Below are positions 56,180 to 64,000 of a stretch of 64,000 bases of DNA, in pieces (positions within the stretch are counted from its first letter, which is position 1; each line of letters starts with the position of its first letter). The notes beneath the pieces were generated by a model. The model ran no database searches and was not told where the DNA came from. It saw only the letters and a program-made list of their open reading frames with translations. The stretch covers positions 4,960,001-5,024,000 of the forward strand of contig CM065324.1 of the NCBI GenBank assembly GCA_033032175.1, read 5' to 3'. This stretch comes from Saturnia japonica (Eukaryota > Arthropoda > Insecta > Lepidoptera > Saturniidae). A program made the translations under genes and the position numbers.

Positions 56180-56544
56180 CTGAAAATATCATCAAGTTTC
56201 ATCATCTGTTTATGTTGTATGTGTAAGGTTATAGGTAGGTATGGGTTAGGTTATTAGGCAATTGGCTTTAAATTTAAAGCATAACAAACAATCCACAAAA
56301 TTTGCCGTGGTAATGGAATGGTTAATAAATTAATTGGAAACAATGAATCAATTTAAGGACCAAAGTTACAAGATCCCAAATCCATGTATATTAATTGATT
56401 TAAATATTAAAACGGTTGACAGTGAATGAGCACTTCATGAGGGAATATGAACAACTTCAAAAATGTAGCAATTCAGTGTGAAATCTCCGAACTACAAAAA
56501 ATAAGCAAATTTGAGAGCGCTACATAATTAGATTTACTACTTAC

Positions 56545-56622
56545 CTTTAACACACATTCTCCTTTCAGGTAAAGTTCTCCGTCGTTACCTGGCTTTACTT
56601 CTTCCCCGTTATCGTCGAGAAG
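56545..56622 (-). CDS. Acyl-CoA synthetase (luciferase-like), exon g
   Basis: A 78-bp exon of 26 codons, phase 0 at both ends (acceptor TTTTAG, donor GTAAGT). It reads LLDDNGEEVKPGNDGELYLK, then GECVLK. GELYLKG is a standard motif of the family (GELxxKGxxxMxGY), continuing in exon h. Confidence 0.93.
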
Positions 56623-56825
56623 CTAAAATTGATAAGCTCTTTGTAAATGAGTGCAATAGCCTCTACTCCTAAAGCCTCCTCATTTCGGTAAATGATTAAA
56701 GGTCCCACTGAATGCTACAGCCTATGTTTTTACTAATAGTAAAAACATTTTAGTTGCCACTAACAAATATGTGTCTCTATTAATCAAGTAAGGAATACAA
56801 TTTTATTGTATATTACAATTATTAC

Positions 56826-56957
56826 CTTGTAATGTAAAATATTCATAACTCTTCCGTTGGAATTTATTGGTGTCTCTTTGTCTGGTAATGCGACAGCTCC
56901 ATTTGTCTCAGTTATCCCGTAACCGTCAGATAAGTGAGCAGTTTCCGGCAGTTTTTC
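56826..56957 (-). CDS. Acyl-CoA synthetase (luciferase-like), exon f
   Basis: A 132-bp exon of 44 codons, phase 0 at both ends (acceptor TTACAG, donor GTAATA). It reads EKLPETAHLSDGYGITETNG, then AVALPDKETPINSNGRVMNI. DGYGITE is the adenine-binding and Mg-ATP motif (usually QGYGxTE). Confidence 0.94.
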
Positions 56958-57000
56958 CTGTAATTATTTATTTTTATCTTTATCATTATATTTTATTTGG

Positions 57001-57175
57001 ATGACCGAGCTTCGTTCGGTGTCTTGCAAAATATAAAAACATCTATCTAGGTAAACATTACCAAAATACAAAATTTCATCCAAATCGTAAGAACCGATTT
57101 CGAGAAACTATTTAAATATCATATTATTATAATATACGAGAACTAGGTACTCATTTAATAGTGTCATAAAAATTC
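57001..57175. repeat. Dispersed repeat, copy 2
   Basis: GACCGAGCTTCGTTCGGTGT, then AAAATTTCATCCAAATCG, then CCGATTTCGAGAAAC. Matches 19,972-20,262. It lies in an intron of the acyl-CoA synthetase gene. Confidence 0.65.
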
Positions 57176-57688
57176 ACATAAATATTATCACAAATTTCCA
57201 TAAAACAAATATGCATTTAGTTACTATTGATTCCGATTGTTAATAATTTTGAAAAGTAGCAGTTGGAAATTAGAACTGTGCTATGCTACGCCACGTCTTC
57301 TAAGTGTTTCTAGACACAGAACTTCTACTTTTAGTGGCAGCTTCAGTATCAAGCCATAAAATTTTAAAACAATCTACCTTCACCGATCCAAAAAGTACCT
57401 AATCATTTTCAGCTCCAAATTTAAATATTTTCATCTTTTACAACAAATAATATTTAAACCTGATATTATTATTATACACATTTATATTATATTATACTTA
57501 ATTGACTACTACTTACATCTCTAACATATATTTTAGAAATGTTGAATATTAATGAAAATTAGCATTTTTAGTTTAACTAGTACTTGCTTCATCATTCATA
57601 TTATTTATTTTGGATAACTTGTGTATCTATGTGACAAATAAATTACTTTTATTTCTTTAATACCATTCCATAAAATAGTCCTACGCAC

Positions 57689-57823
57689 CTTAAATACAGC
57701 TATAAGGTCAGAAGTAACCGGAGCTCCGCCAAGAATGACGGTCTTCAGCGATGATATTTGATTTGGTTTTATCGTTGCCAGCAAACTTTTGGCGAAGGGC
57801 GGCGGAAGGTATATCCATGTTGG
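57689..57823 (-). CDS. Acyl-CoA synthetase (luciferase-like), exon e
   Basis: A 135-bp exon of 45 codons, phase 0 at both ends (acceptor TTCATAG, donor GTGCGT). It reads PTWIYLPPPFAKSLLATIKP, then ISSLKTVILGGAPVTSDLIA. LGGAP is a strongly conserved family motif. Confidence 0.94.
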
Positions 57824-58233
57824 CTATGAATGAGATCAAATATTAAATTTCGAAGAGAAATAATTATAATCTCCAAAGATTATCAGAACGATCAGTCCTA
57901 CAATGCTCACATCCAACGGATTTCTGCAACCTTTTACAATCGATATAATTTTTTTTCCTTAGATTGTTATGACAGTATTGTTGCGGATTACTCAAATTAA
58001 ATTCTGTTAAAATATAAACTCTCAATTACTATATCTATAACTATAAATTATGACTTTTTGATAAATCTATTGATTCTAAAGTTATTCAAGTTCAAAGTTA
58101 AGATAATGATCAACTTAATTAAATTTTAAATTTGCTACGAATTAGTTGTTTAAAAAAAATCGTCAATCTTGATATGCATGTTATTTTCTTCAATAGAAGG
58201 ATATTAAGTTTCTTAATTGCAAATTAATAGATA

Positions 58234-58400
58234 CTAGCGATCGCCCTAAGGTCGCAATTCGACCAGCGTCTTTTTGATCATAGATTGTTTTCTGTTTGAC
58301 ATTTACAGTATTCATAAACAATGACTATTAATCTACATCACAAGCTGTCACTTTTCGTTGAGTGACAATGTCAATATTTTAGGGGGTCTGAGTTCAATGG
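58234..58400. repeat. Dispersed repeat (ACTAGCGATCGCCCTAAGGT), copy 1
   Basis: Starts ACTAGCGATCGCCCTAAGGT and includes TTTGACATTTACAGTATTCA then TAAACAATGACTATTAAT. A second copy starts at 63,912 and runs off the window. Intronic. Confidence 0.7.
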
Positions 58401-58792
58401 CACTGATTGGATTAGGATTCGCAGTATTTATTTTAATATTTTAGTAACAGATATTATAGATAAATTTTAGCTTTCTGCACTCCTTCTCCATTTAAACTTT
58501 AACCATGCCAAATATCAGTCTTCTGTGCATGCAATACGCTTAAAACGGTACCGAAAGCTTTTGCTTCATGTATTATAGATTAGGTTTAATTACTGTTTAA
58601 TAAACGGGCATGAAGTTGTGGGCTAGTATATCTAGTAATTCTATTATAATACATGTAGCAAAATGAACATGTTCCAACATTGGAAAGCAAATTCTTCCCT
58701 ATGGTTGATGAAATTCTCAGAAACTTTTCTCATAAATATGTTAGTATATAACCTTAATAAGAAATAATTTGGTAAAATTAATTGTTTTTTAC

Positions 58793-58967
58793 CCTAAATT
58801 TCTCAAGCATCTCAGTGACGTGTTCAACACTTGATTCTTTTGGTGAGATCAAGACAGGGATATGATAGACTGCGCTCGATGTAACTGACATCGTGAAAGA
58901 TATCCATTGCAACGTTGTAAGAACTATGATCATGTCTGTTGGCTTGGGGAACTGAGTGTGATGAACC
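58793..58967 (-). CDS. Acyl-CoA synthetase (luciferase-like), exon d
   Basis: A 175-bp exon (acceptor TTCTCACAG; donor GTAAAA). The first base completes a Trp codon from exon c. It reads VHHTQFPKPTDMIIVLTTLQ, WISFTMSVTSSAVYHIPVLI, then VEHVTEMLEKFR. This corresponds to the region after the AMP-binding motif where related enzymes read xxLxxxPLFHxxG; the histidine-containing part is less conserved here. Ends in phase 0. Confidence 0.88.
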
Positions 58968-59184
58968 CTGTGAGAAAACTTTAGTTTTTTTAAACGTTCC
59001 TGATATTTTACACCCATTTGAATTTAAACAAAATTCGCTAAGAACCTCGAAGTCAGTTACATTTGTTACTGATTCGTTAATTAGCATTGTTGCTCTCATC
59101 ATAAAAAAATTTGGACTCAAACTGATATCTTTTATTTATTAACTAGCTGGTACTCGTAACTTCGTTTGCGTATTATTGGATGTA

Positions 59185-59370
59185 CACAGGTAGATCTCAG
59201 AACACAACAAACCAAAAGAAAATCATAGATGAGTTTGTCACTATATTTGTGGTGGTCGCAATCCCTAACACCCCGCTATATTACTGTATATGCACCGCCT
59301 GATTTCGGAACACGACAAACCAAAAGAAAATCATACATGTGTTTATCACCGTTTGTATGGTATTGTCATT
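59185..59370. repeat. Tandem repeat of about 120 bp, locus 2
   Basis: Two units containing CAAACCAAAAGAAAATCATA, TGGTGGTCGCAATCCCTAA and TATTACTGTATATGCAC, each followed by GATTTCGGAACACGA. These match the units at 29,150-29,400. The flank (AACTAGCTGGTACTCGTAAC, about 59,141) resembles the start of the repeat at 53,657. Confidence 0.75.
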
Positions 59371-60529
59371 ATATGCCAATATGAATCCAAGACATTAACC
59401 GTCCCAATAAAACTTACAACCATACAAATAACAAACATACAAACTTTACATTTATTATATTTGTAGGATAACACTGGTTAAACTATGACTTCTACCGGGA
59501 TAAAAATACCCTATGTATTAATTATGTCTGCCAAACTTCATTGAAATATGTTCAGCCGTTTTTGCGTGACTGAGTAACAAACATCCACATTTATTATATT
59601 AGTAGGATTTTAAATTGTTTCTACGTTAAGGAATTAAAACAATAATTTTAATAAAATGTTTTTTACGGAGTTTTCTACACTTTAATTAGAAGGGTATAGA
59701 TATTTGATAAGTTTCGTATGTGAAACGTCGCACGTGCAAAGGTTCTGTTTCCGCGAAGGATTGATTTTGTGTGATTACTTTTGGTTAATAAAAATCATGC
59801 TATCAGCTGTTTGTAATTGGTGTGCATGTGGTGAAAAGTCTGTCATAGTGACTTGCTTTTGCGTCTTCCTTTTCGGGATCACCCTCTGCATATCCAGTTA
59901 AATCATTGCAGGCTGGCATGACAGTGGCTACCGTCGATGGATTACGATCTCTTGGTAGTCGCAGTTGTGATAGGATTGTACTGTGCTTACCATCGGGGAA
60001 AATACCATCAATTTGCCGTACTACTATAAAAAAAAATTATAATTTGTACTTGCAGGAAGACCAGTTATAATAAGCTACACAGGTGCGTTAGCTAGTATTA
60101 GAACTAATAAATAAAATTTCCTTAGTTACTATATTATAATTTCTATACTGGAATTAATTGAAATTATTCAAGAGTGGGAGAACACGTGGAAGGTTTTACA
60201 GCAGAATCACCATCATCATACCTATATATAAGGCAAATTAGTTGTGCTCGGGCTACTTTGTTCAGCTTCAAAGAGCGTAGTTGGCAAAACGCACTGGTAC
60301 ATATCGCATTCCAACTCAGTTCTCTTGAGTAAAAGCAACCTATTAGTCACTGGCTTCAGTAGGATTCCGTTATTTATCGGTTTGTTATAAATAGCTGTGG
60401 TCTGCATTAGCTACTTATACATCTGGTGGCCTCCTAGCATTTCCTATTTTATACCATGGCAGTAAGTTAGTGAGAGTTTCCCCTTAAAAAAAAGTTTAAA
60501 CGAAAAAGATATATAGGTTATACACTAAC
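59371..60529. other. Intron of the acyl-CoA synthetase gene
   Basis: No supported exon. A LINE-tail-like stretch lies at about 59,385-59,610 (ATGTCTGCCAAACTTCATTG, then CAGCCGTTTTTGCGTGA). The minus strand at about 59,810-60,030 has an open frame (LPRDRNPSTVATVMPACNDL and so on) that I cannot place. Confidence 0.45.
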
Positions 60530-60649
60530 CATAAGCAGGGAAGTTTAGCAACTATGCCTCTATTAGAAATAAGTGGCGTTTTAGGAAGCCCGGTGGAGCC
60601 GCTCGTGGGTAGTATTATAACTGACCCGTCAGGTGAAGTCTCAGGTAAT
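60530..60649 (-). CDS. Acyl-CoA synthetase (luciferase-like), exon c (AMP-binding motif)
   Basis: A 120-bp exon (acceptor TTTACTAG, donor GTTAGT) entering in phase 2 and leaving in phase 2. It reads LPETSPDGSVIILPTSGSTG, then LPKTPLISNRGIVAKLPCL. TSGSTGLPK is the P-loop-like signature of AMP-forming synthetases; it binds ATP phosphates and defines the superfamily (acyl-CoA synthetases, luciferases, 4-coumarate-CoA ligases). The reaction is acid + ATP to acyl-AMP, then transfer to CoA. The natural substrate cannot be told. Confidence 0.96.
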
Positions 60650-60768
60650 CTAGTAAAATTAAAAAGAAGACAGATGACAATTTCCGTAGTTATAATTATA
60701 AATTAAAATAATCATAATAAAATATCGGCATTGTATTGCTTGATATATAGTTATATAGAACTCTAAAT

Positions 60769-60950
60769 GTGGCCTCCCACGGTCCGTTTTATTGCGGGTT
60801 CTTACGCACGGCCGACGAGCAAGGGCAACCACGCACCGAACTTTAAGGCTACGGAATTGTCTGCGCTACCACAGACGACGCTTTTCTCATGGTGCGTCGG
60901 TGCGGACTGATCTGCATCCGTCTGAAATATCACGAACCGTGGGAGGCCAC
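60769..60950. repeat. Small inverted-repeat element (GTGGCCTCCCACGGT)
   Basis: GTGGCCTCCCACGGTCCG at 60,769 and its complement (ACCGTGGGAGGCCAC) ending 60,950 form an inverted pair about 18 bp long. The interior is GC-richer than the surroundings. A MITE is likely. No target duplication was clear. It lies in an intron. Confidence 0.7.
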
Positions 60951-61265
60951 TTTAATATAGCATTGTGGCTTAACTAATGAGACTTTACATTTCTCGATTA
61001 AAGATTCATTTGCCACGGTGGCTTTATTTTTCATTTATATTTGGTATTTGTCATACTTTCAGTATTTAGCATGTCCCAGTTAGATTTCCAAGTAGAACTC
61101 TAGTTTATAGAAAATTCTTCTTCACTGCATAGGCATTGCAGGAGTTTACTAAATCATTCCTAAATTGGATTCAGTTAGCATGTAGTTAACCAATGTATTT
61201 ATTATATTATTAAAATGTATTTAAATGACTTCTGTCAATGTAACATTTTCAAATGACCATGATAA

Positions 61266-62550
61266 TAGGTCTTTACCTATGAAATTGCCGTTCTGCAGTA
61301 CTGGCCATTTCAAATCAAAATAATTTTTGTTTGGCTAAGAATTCTAATTTCAAATTAATTTTATTTTAAAAACATGGAATTCTTTTTCCAAAAGTAGTCA
61401 TTTGTTTATTGATTAGTGTTATATTTTCATCGCATTTCAATCTTTTTTGTCATCATGGATACGTTAAAAATTCGAGTAATTATGGAATATGAGTACCGTC
61501 GTGGCAGCAACGCGGCACAAGCGGCACGCAACATCAACGAAGTTTACGGAGCTAACACTACAAACCAACGCACCACCTGTTATTGGTTTGCTCGCTTCCG
61601 TTCTGGGAATTTCGACTTGAAAAATGAACCTCGCGGTCGTTCGAAGACTTTGGTCGACAATGAAGAATTAAAGGCGATTGTGGAAGCTGATGATACAAAA
61701 TCTACGGTTAAATTAGCAGCAGCTTTCGACGTTACCGTCAAAACAATATTGGTCCATTTGCATCAAATTGGCAAGGTAAAAAAGCTTGACAAATGGGTGC
61801 CCCACGAACTCAATGATCGCCAGCGCGAAGTACGCGTCGAGACGTGCCTTGCACTGCTCAACAGACACACAAATGAATGAATTTTGAACCACATTGTTAC
61901 CTGCGATGAAAAATGTATTCTGTTTGATAACCGCAAGCGCTCAGCAAGTTGGTTGGATCCTGGTTCAGCACCTAAACAATGCCCTAAACGAAAACTTACC
62001 CCTAGAAAAGTGATGGTCACTGTTTGGTGGTCTAGCACCGGTGTGATTCATCACAGCTTCTTACCAAATGGGATGAGCATTACTGCAGATGTGTACTGTG
62101 AAGAACTGAACACAGTGATAAAGAAGCTGGCACATCTTCAACGAGCATTGGTCAATCGCTCGTCTCCGCTGCCCCTGCACAATAACGCGCGACGTCATAC
62201 TGCACAGCAGACGGTCTCCTAGTTGTAAGAACTGGGGTTGGAAGTTCTCCGTCATCCGCCCTTCTCACTAGACCTAGCGCCTACAGACTACTACTTTTTC
62301 TAGAATTTGGATAACTCCTTGGCGGGAAAAAAATTCAATACCCGAGAGGCAGTACAAAATGCCTTTGAAGAATTTGTTGCTTCCCGTCCAGCTAATTTCT
62401 TTAAGAAGGGTATCAATAAACTGCCATTGCGCTGGCAAAGATGCATTGATTGCATGGGTGATTACTTCGAATAATACAAATAAAAAATAAATTAAAAAAA
62501 ATCGTTTAAATTTTTTCATACAAAACGGCAATTTCATAGGTAAAGACCTA
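61266..62550 (+). mobile_element. mariner element, cecropia-like, in an intron
   Basis: TIRs of about 28 bp: GGTCTTTACCTATGAAATTG from 61,268 and its complement to 62,548, with TA on both sides (61,266-61,267; 62,549-62,550). The total is 1.28 kb. It lies between exons b and c of the acyl-CoA synthetase, in opposite orientation to the gene. Confidence 0.94.
61455..62474 (+). pseudogene. mariner transposase with stops, no frameshift
   Basis: A frame of 340 codons from ATG 61,455 (MDTLKIRVIMEYEYRRGSNA) to TAA 62,472-62,474. The helix-turn-helix part includes ENEPRGR-like and DNEELKAIVEAD stretches. The catalytic part has VTCDEKCILFDN (first Asp), PLHNNARRHTA where the second Asp is Asn, and SLDLAPTDYYFF (third Asp). 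In-frame stops are at 61,878, 62,220, 62,226 and near 62,299. Reading frame is kept to the end. The WVPHEL motif that marks mariners is intact. Loss of the second Asp would inactivate the enzyme even without the stops. Confidence 0.94.
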
Positions 62551-62856
62551 ATATTTGTGTTTGCAATATTTAGTGCAAGTTTTGTGGCAATATTAAACAT
62601 TTTAGCTTTTGTTTTGTAGCCGAAAAGATTCCTACACTGCTTGTTTATTATTGAAAAACATCGCAAGTAAATTAAGGGCTATTGAACCAGCATAAAAACT
62701 TTAATAATGTACAAGAACGACCGTTTACAAAATCATTTGCAAATATTATAATTAGGTGTTTGTTTCTTATTTGGTTACTACTTCTTAACTTATTTTAAAT
62801 ACTTAAAATTAAATACATAGTATTATTAAATAATAATATAAACTAAAAATACTAAC

Positions 62857-63040
62857 TGATAGGTTTCAAAGTCATCACTAAATCCATCGATAAACTCTCG
62901 TAATGTATCTTCTTCATCAGATATAACTATACTTGGTGCAAACGTTAAGTTTTTAATTGCTTTATTAAGGTCTTCGTAATGTTCCCGATCACAAAACACA
63001 AAATTTGGCTCAATTATTCTCAAAAAGTAGCTCAGTTCAT
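62857..63040 (-). CDS. Acyl-CoA synthetase (luciferase-like), exon b
   Basis: A 184-bp exon (acceptor TTTACAG, donor GTTAGT). With the split first codon it reads DELSYFLRIIEPNFVFCDRE, HYEDLNKAIKNLTFAPSIVI, then SDEEDTLREFIDGFSDD. The pattern ELxxxLxxxxPxxVFCD is typical for this position in luciferase-like enzymes. Leaves in phase 2 to join exon c. Confidence 0.93.
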
Positions 63041-63471
63041 CTGTAAAGTTTAAAGAGTTATTTTAAAATTGTAATATCATATGACGAGCCGAGCCGAGCC
63101 GCCGATTGTGCGTAATATTGACTATTTATGATTGTGGTTTAGACTGAAAACCAGCTCTATATGTAGAGGTCATGTCACATAGCATCAGCTGAGACTGCTT
63201 TATTAAAAAAAAAAGATTGTCAGAAAAGTTTAGGCCTTTTCTGTACTCCTACTTTAGAGTTTTTGGATAAGTAGAAGCCTTTCTACATGAAGAAATACTT
63301 ATGACACACTCCATTGGAAATTCAAGATTGTCTTCTTGAGGATAGATAAATAGCTTGCAAAGTCATTATTACATCAGACAAGGTATTATGAAATGAAGGT
63401 AATGAAGGTATCCAGTAATCGGCTTGAAACTAAAGTACCTTTAGAATATCTCAAGATCAAAACGAACATAC
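63041..63471 (-). other. Intron between exons a and b
   Basis: AT-rich intron with no repeat recognised except GAGCCGAGCCGAGCCGCCGA at about 63,084, a short GC-rich run. Confidence 0.6.
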
Positions 63472-63676
63472 CTATTGTACCATTAGGATCCATCATAAAT
63501 GGTAATACTCCAGAAAATAAAGTAGCCCAGTATGTAGCTAACATTCGTTGATGACTTCTCATCTGAAGCATGACTGTCTTCCCTTTCGGACATTTGTCTG
63601 ACAGCGAACGTGCTATAGATACAGCGAGCTTCAGTATATATTCGTTTGTAAATTTTTCTCCAGTCGCTCCATTAAT
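63472..63676 (-). CDS. Acyl-CoA synthetase (luciferase-like), exon a (first visible)
   Basis: A 205-bp exon (acceptor TATACAG, donor GTATGT). It reads INGATGEKFTNEYILKLAVS, IARSLSDKCPKGKTVMLQM, then LATYWATLFSGVLPFMMDPN. It covers the early part of the N-terminal domain (roughly residues 45-115 of such enzymes). One or more upstream exons with the start codon lie beyond 64,000. The nine exons code for about 433 residues of an expected 530-550. Confidence 0.92.
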
Positions 63677-63911
63677 CTGTATAGTAATATATAAGTAAGT
63701 ATAAAGGCCCTCCAAAAACTAAAAACTCTTAATGATAAAGTAATAATCTTCTTGGGTTTTTGGGAAGGCGTTTGATGATGACGATATTCGTAACAAGTAT
63801 AATAAATAATACTAAATTAATCTATTTTGTTTTCTTAAAACGTTTATGTGTGTTTCTTTATAGGCTCGGGTGTTAGCGATATAGTTCTTTCTTGTTACAC
63901 TATTTAATAGA

Positions 63912-64000
63912 ACTAGCGATCGCCGTAAGGTCGAAATTGAATGAGGTTTGACATTTGCATTATTCATAAACAATGAGTATTAGTAAATTGAATTAGTTCT
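63912..64000. repeat. Dispersed repeat (ACTAGCGATCGCCGTAAGGT), copy 2, cut by window end
   Basis: ACTAGCGATCGCCGTAAGGT, then TTTGACATTTGCATTATTCA and TAAACAATGAGTATTAGT, matching 58,234-58,400 with a deletion of the middle part. Confidence 0.7.

Noticed and set aside
1..64000. tRNA, rRNA, CRISPR array, bacterial operon or viral genome
   Set aside because: Nothing of the kind was found by reading; coding is split into spliced exons and the mobile elements are those of an insect genome.

Overview
The window looks like a piece of a moth or butterfly (Lepidoptera) nuclear genome. The DNA is AT-rich, genes are split into small exons with canonical GT/AG splice sites, and insect-type transposons fill the spaces between exons. 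They include mariner copies resembling the cecropia lineage, a BEL/Pao element, R1-clade non-LTR elements, RTE-like LINEs, and short dispersed repeats of a kind I associate with lepidopteran genomes. No prokaryotic features, tRNA, rRNA or CRISPR arrays were seen. Two runs of exactly 100 N (22,026-22,125 and 55,262-55,361) are scaffold gaps.

Four host genes can be supported. (1) The insulator protein CTCF, plus strand, five internal exons between 3,745 and 19,371, coding for an acidic N-terminal part and zinc fingers 1-4; fingers 5-11 were not found. (2) A small secreted PSI plus I-EGF protein related to integrin beta, minus strand, 38,350 to 36,031. (3) A complete four-exon Alba-domain gene for an RNase P/MRP p25-like subunit, plus strand, 50,219-53,595. 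(4) An AMP-forming acyl-CoA synthetase of the luciferase/4-coumarate-CoA ligase type, minus strand, nine exons from 63,676 down to the N gap at 55,361; both ends are missing.

Most of the rest is mobile DNA. 0.4-3.6 kb: a mariner and a Tc1-like element, both complete from TIR to TIR but with broken transposases. 4.4-11.2 kb: a BEL/Pao element with apparently identical 421-bp LTRs and a 5-bp target duplication, inserted in a CTCF intron. 11.8-14.9 kb: a hairpin, a Ty3/gypsy fragment and an R1-clade fragment abutting each other. 18.5-23.1 kb: LINE and mariner remnants around the first gap. 23.9-27.1 kb (and about 29.4-29.7 kb): strange homopolymer-rich sequence in which a third mariner can be read at about 80% of its proper length, so this stretch is probably poorly called sequence. 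34.7-35.7 and 54.6-54.9 kb: two members of a foldback family. 38.75-41.37 kb: an IS630/Tc1/mariner-type element with DD41D spacing and inverted arms of 0.5-0.7 kb. 42.8-48.8 kb: a full-length R1-clade retrotransposon with both ORFs, poly(A) and a perfect 15-bp target duplication. 52.0-53.4 kb: a DDE transposon inside the last intron of the p25-like gene. 61.3-62.5 kb: another mariner inside the acyl-CoA synthetase gene.

The genes do not form a functional cluster. What links the window is repeated transposon insertion into introns and intergenic DNA, with exons left intact where they can be read.
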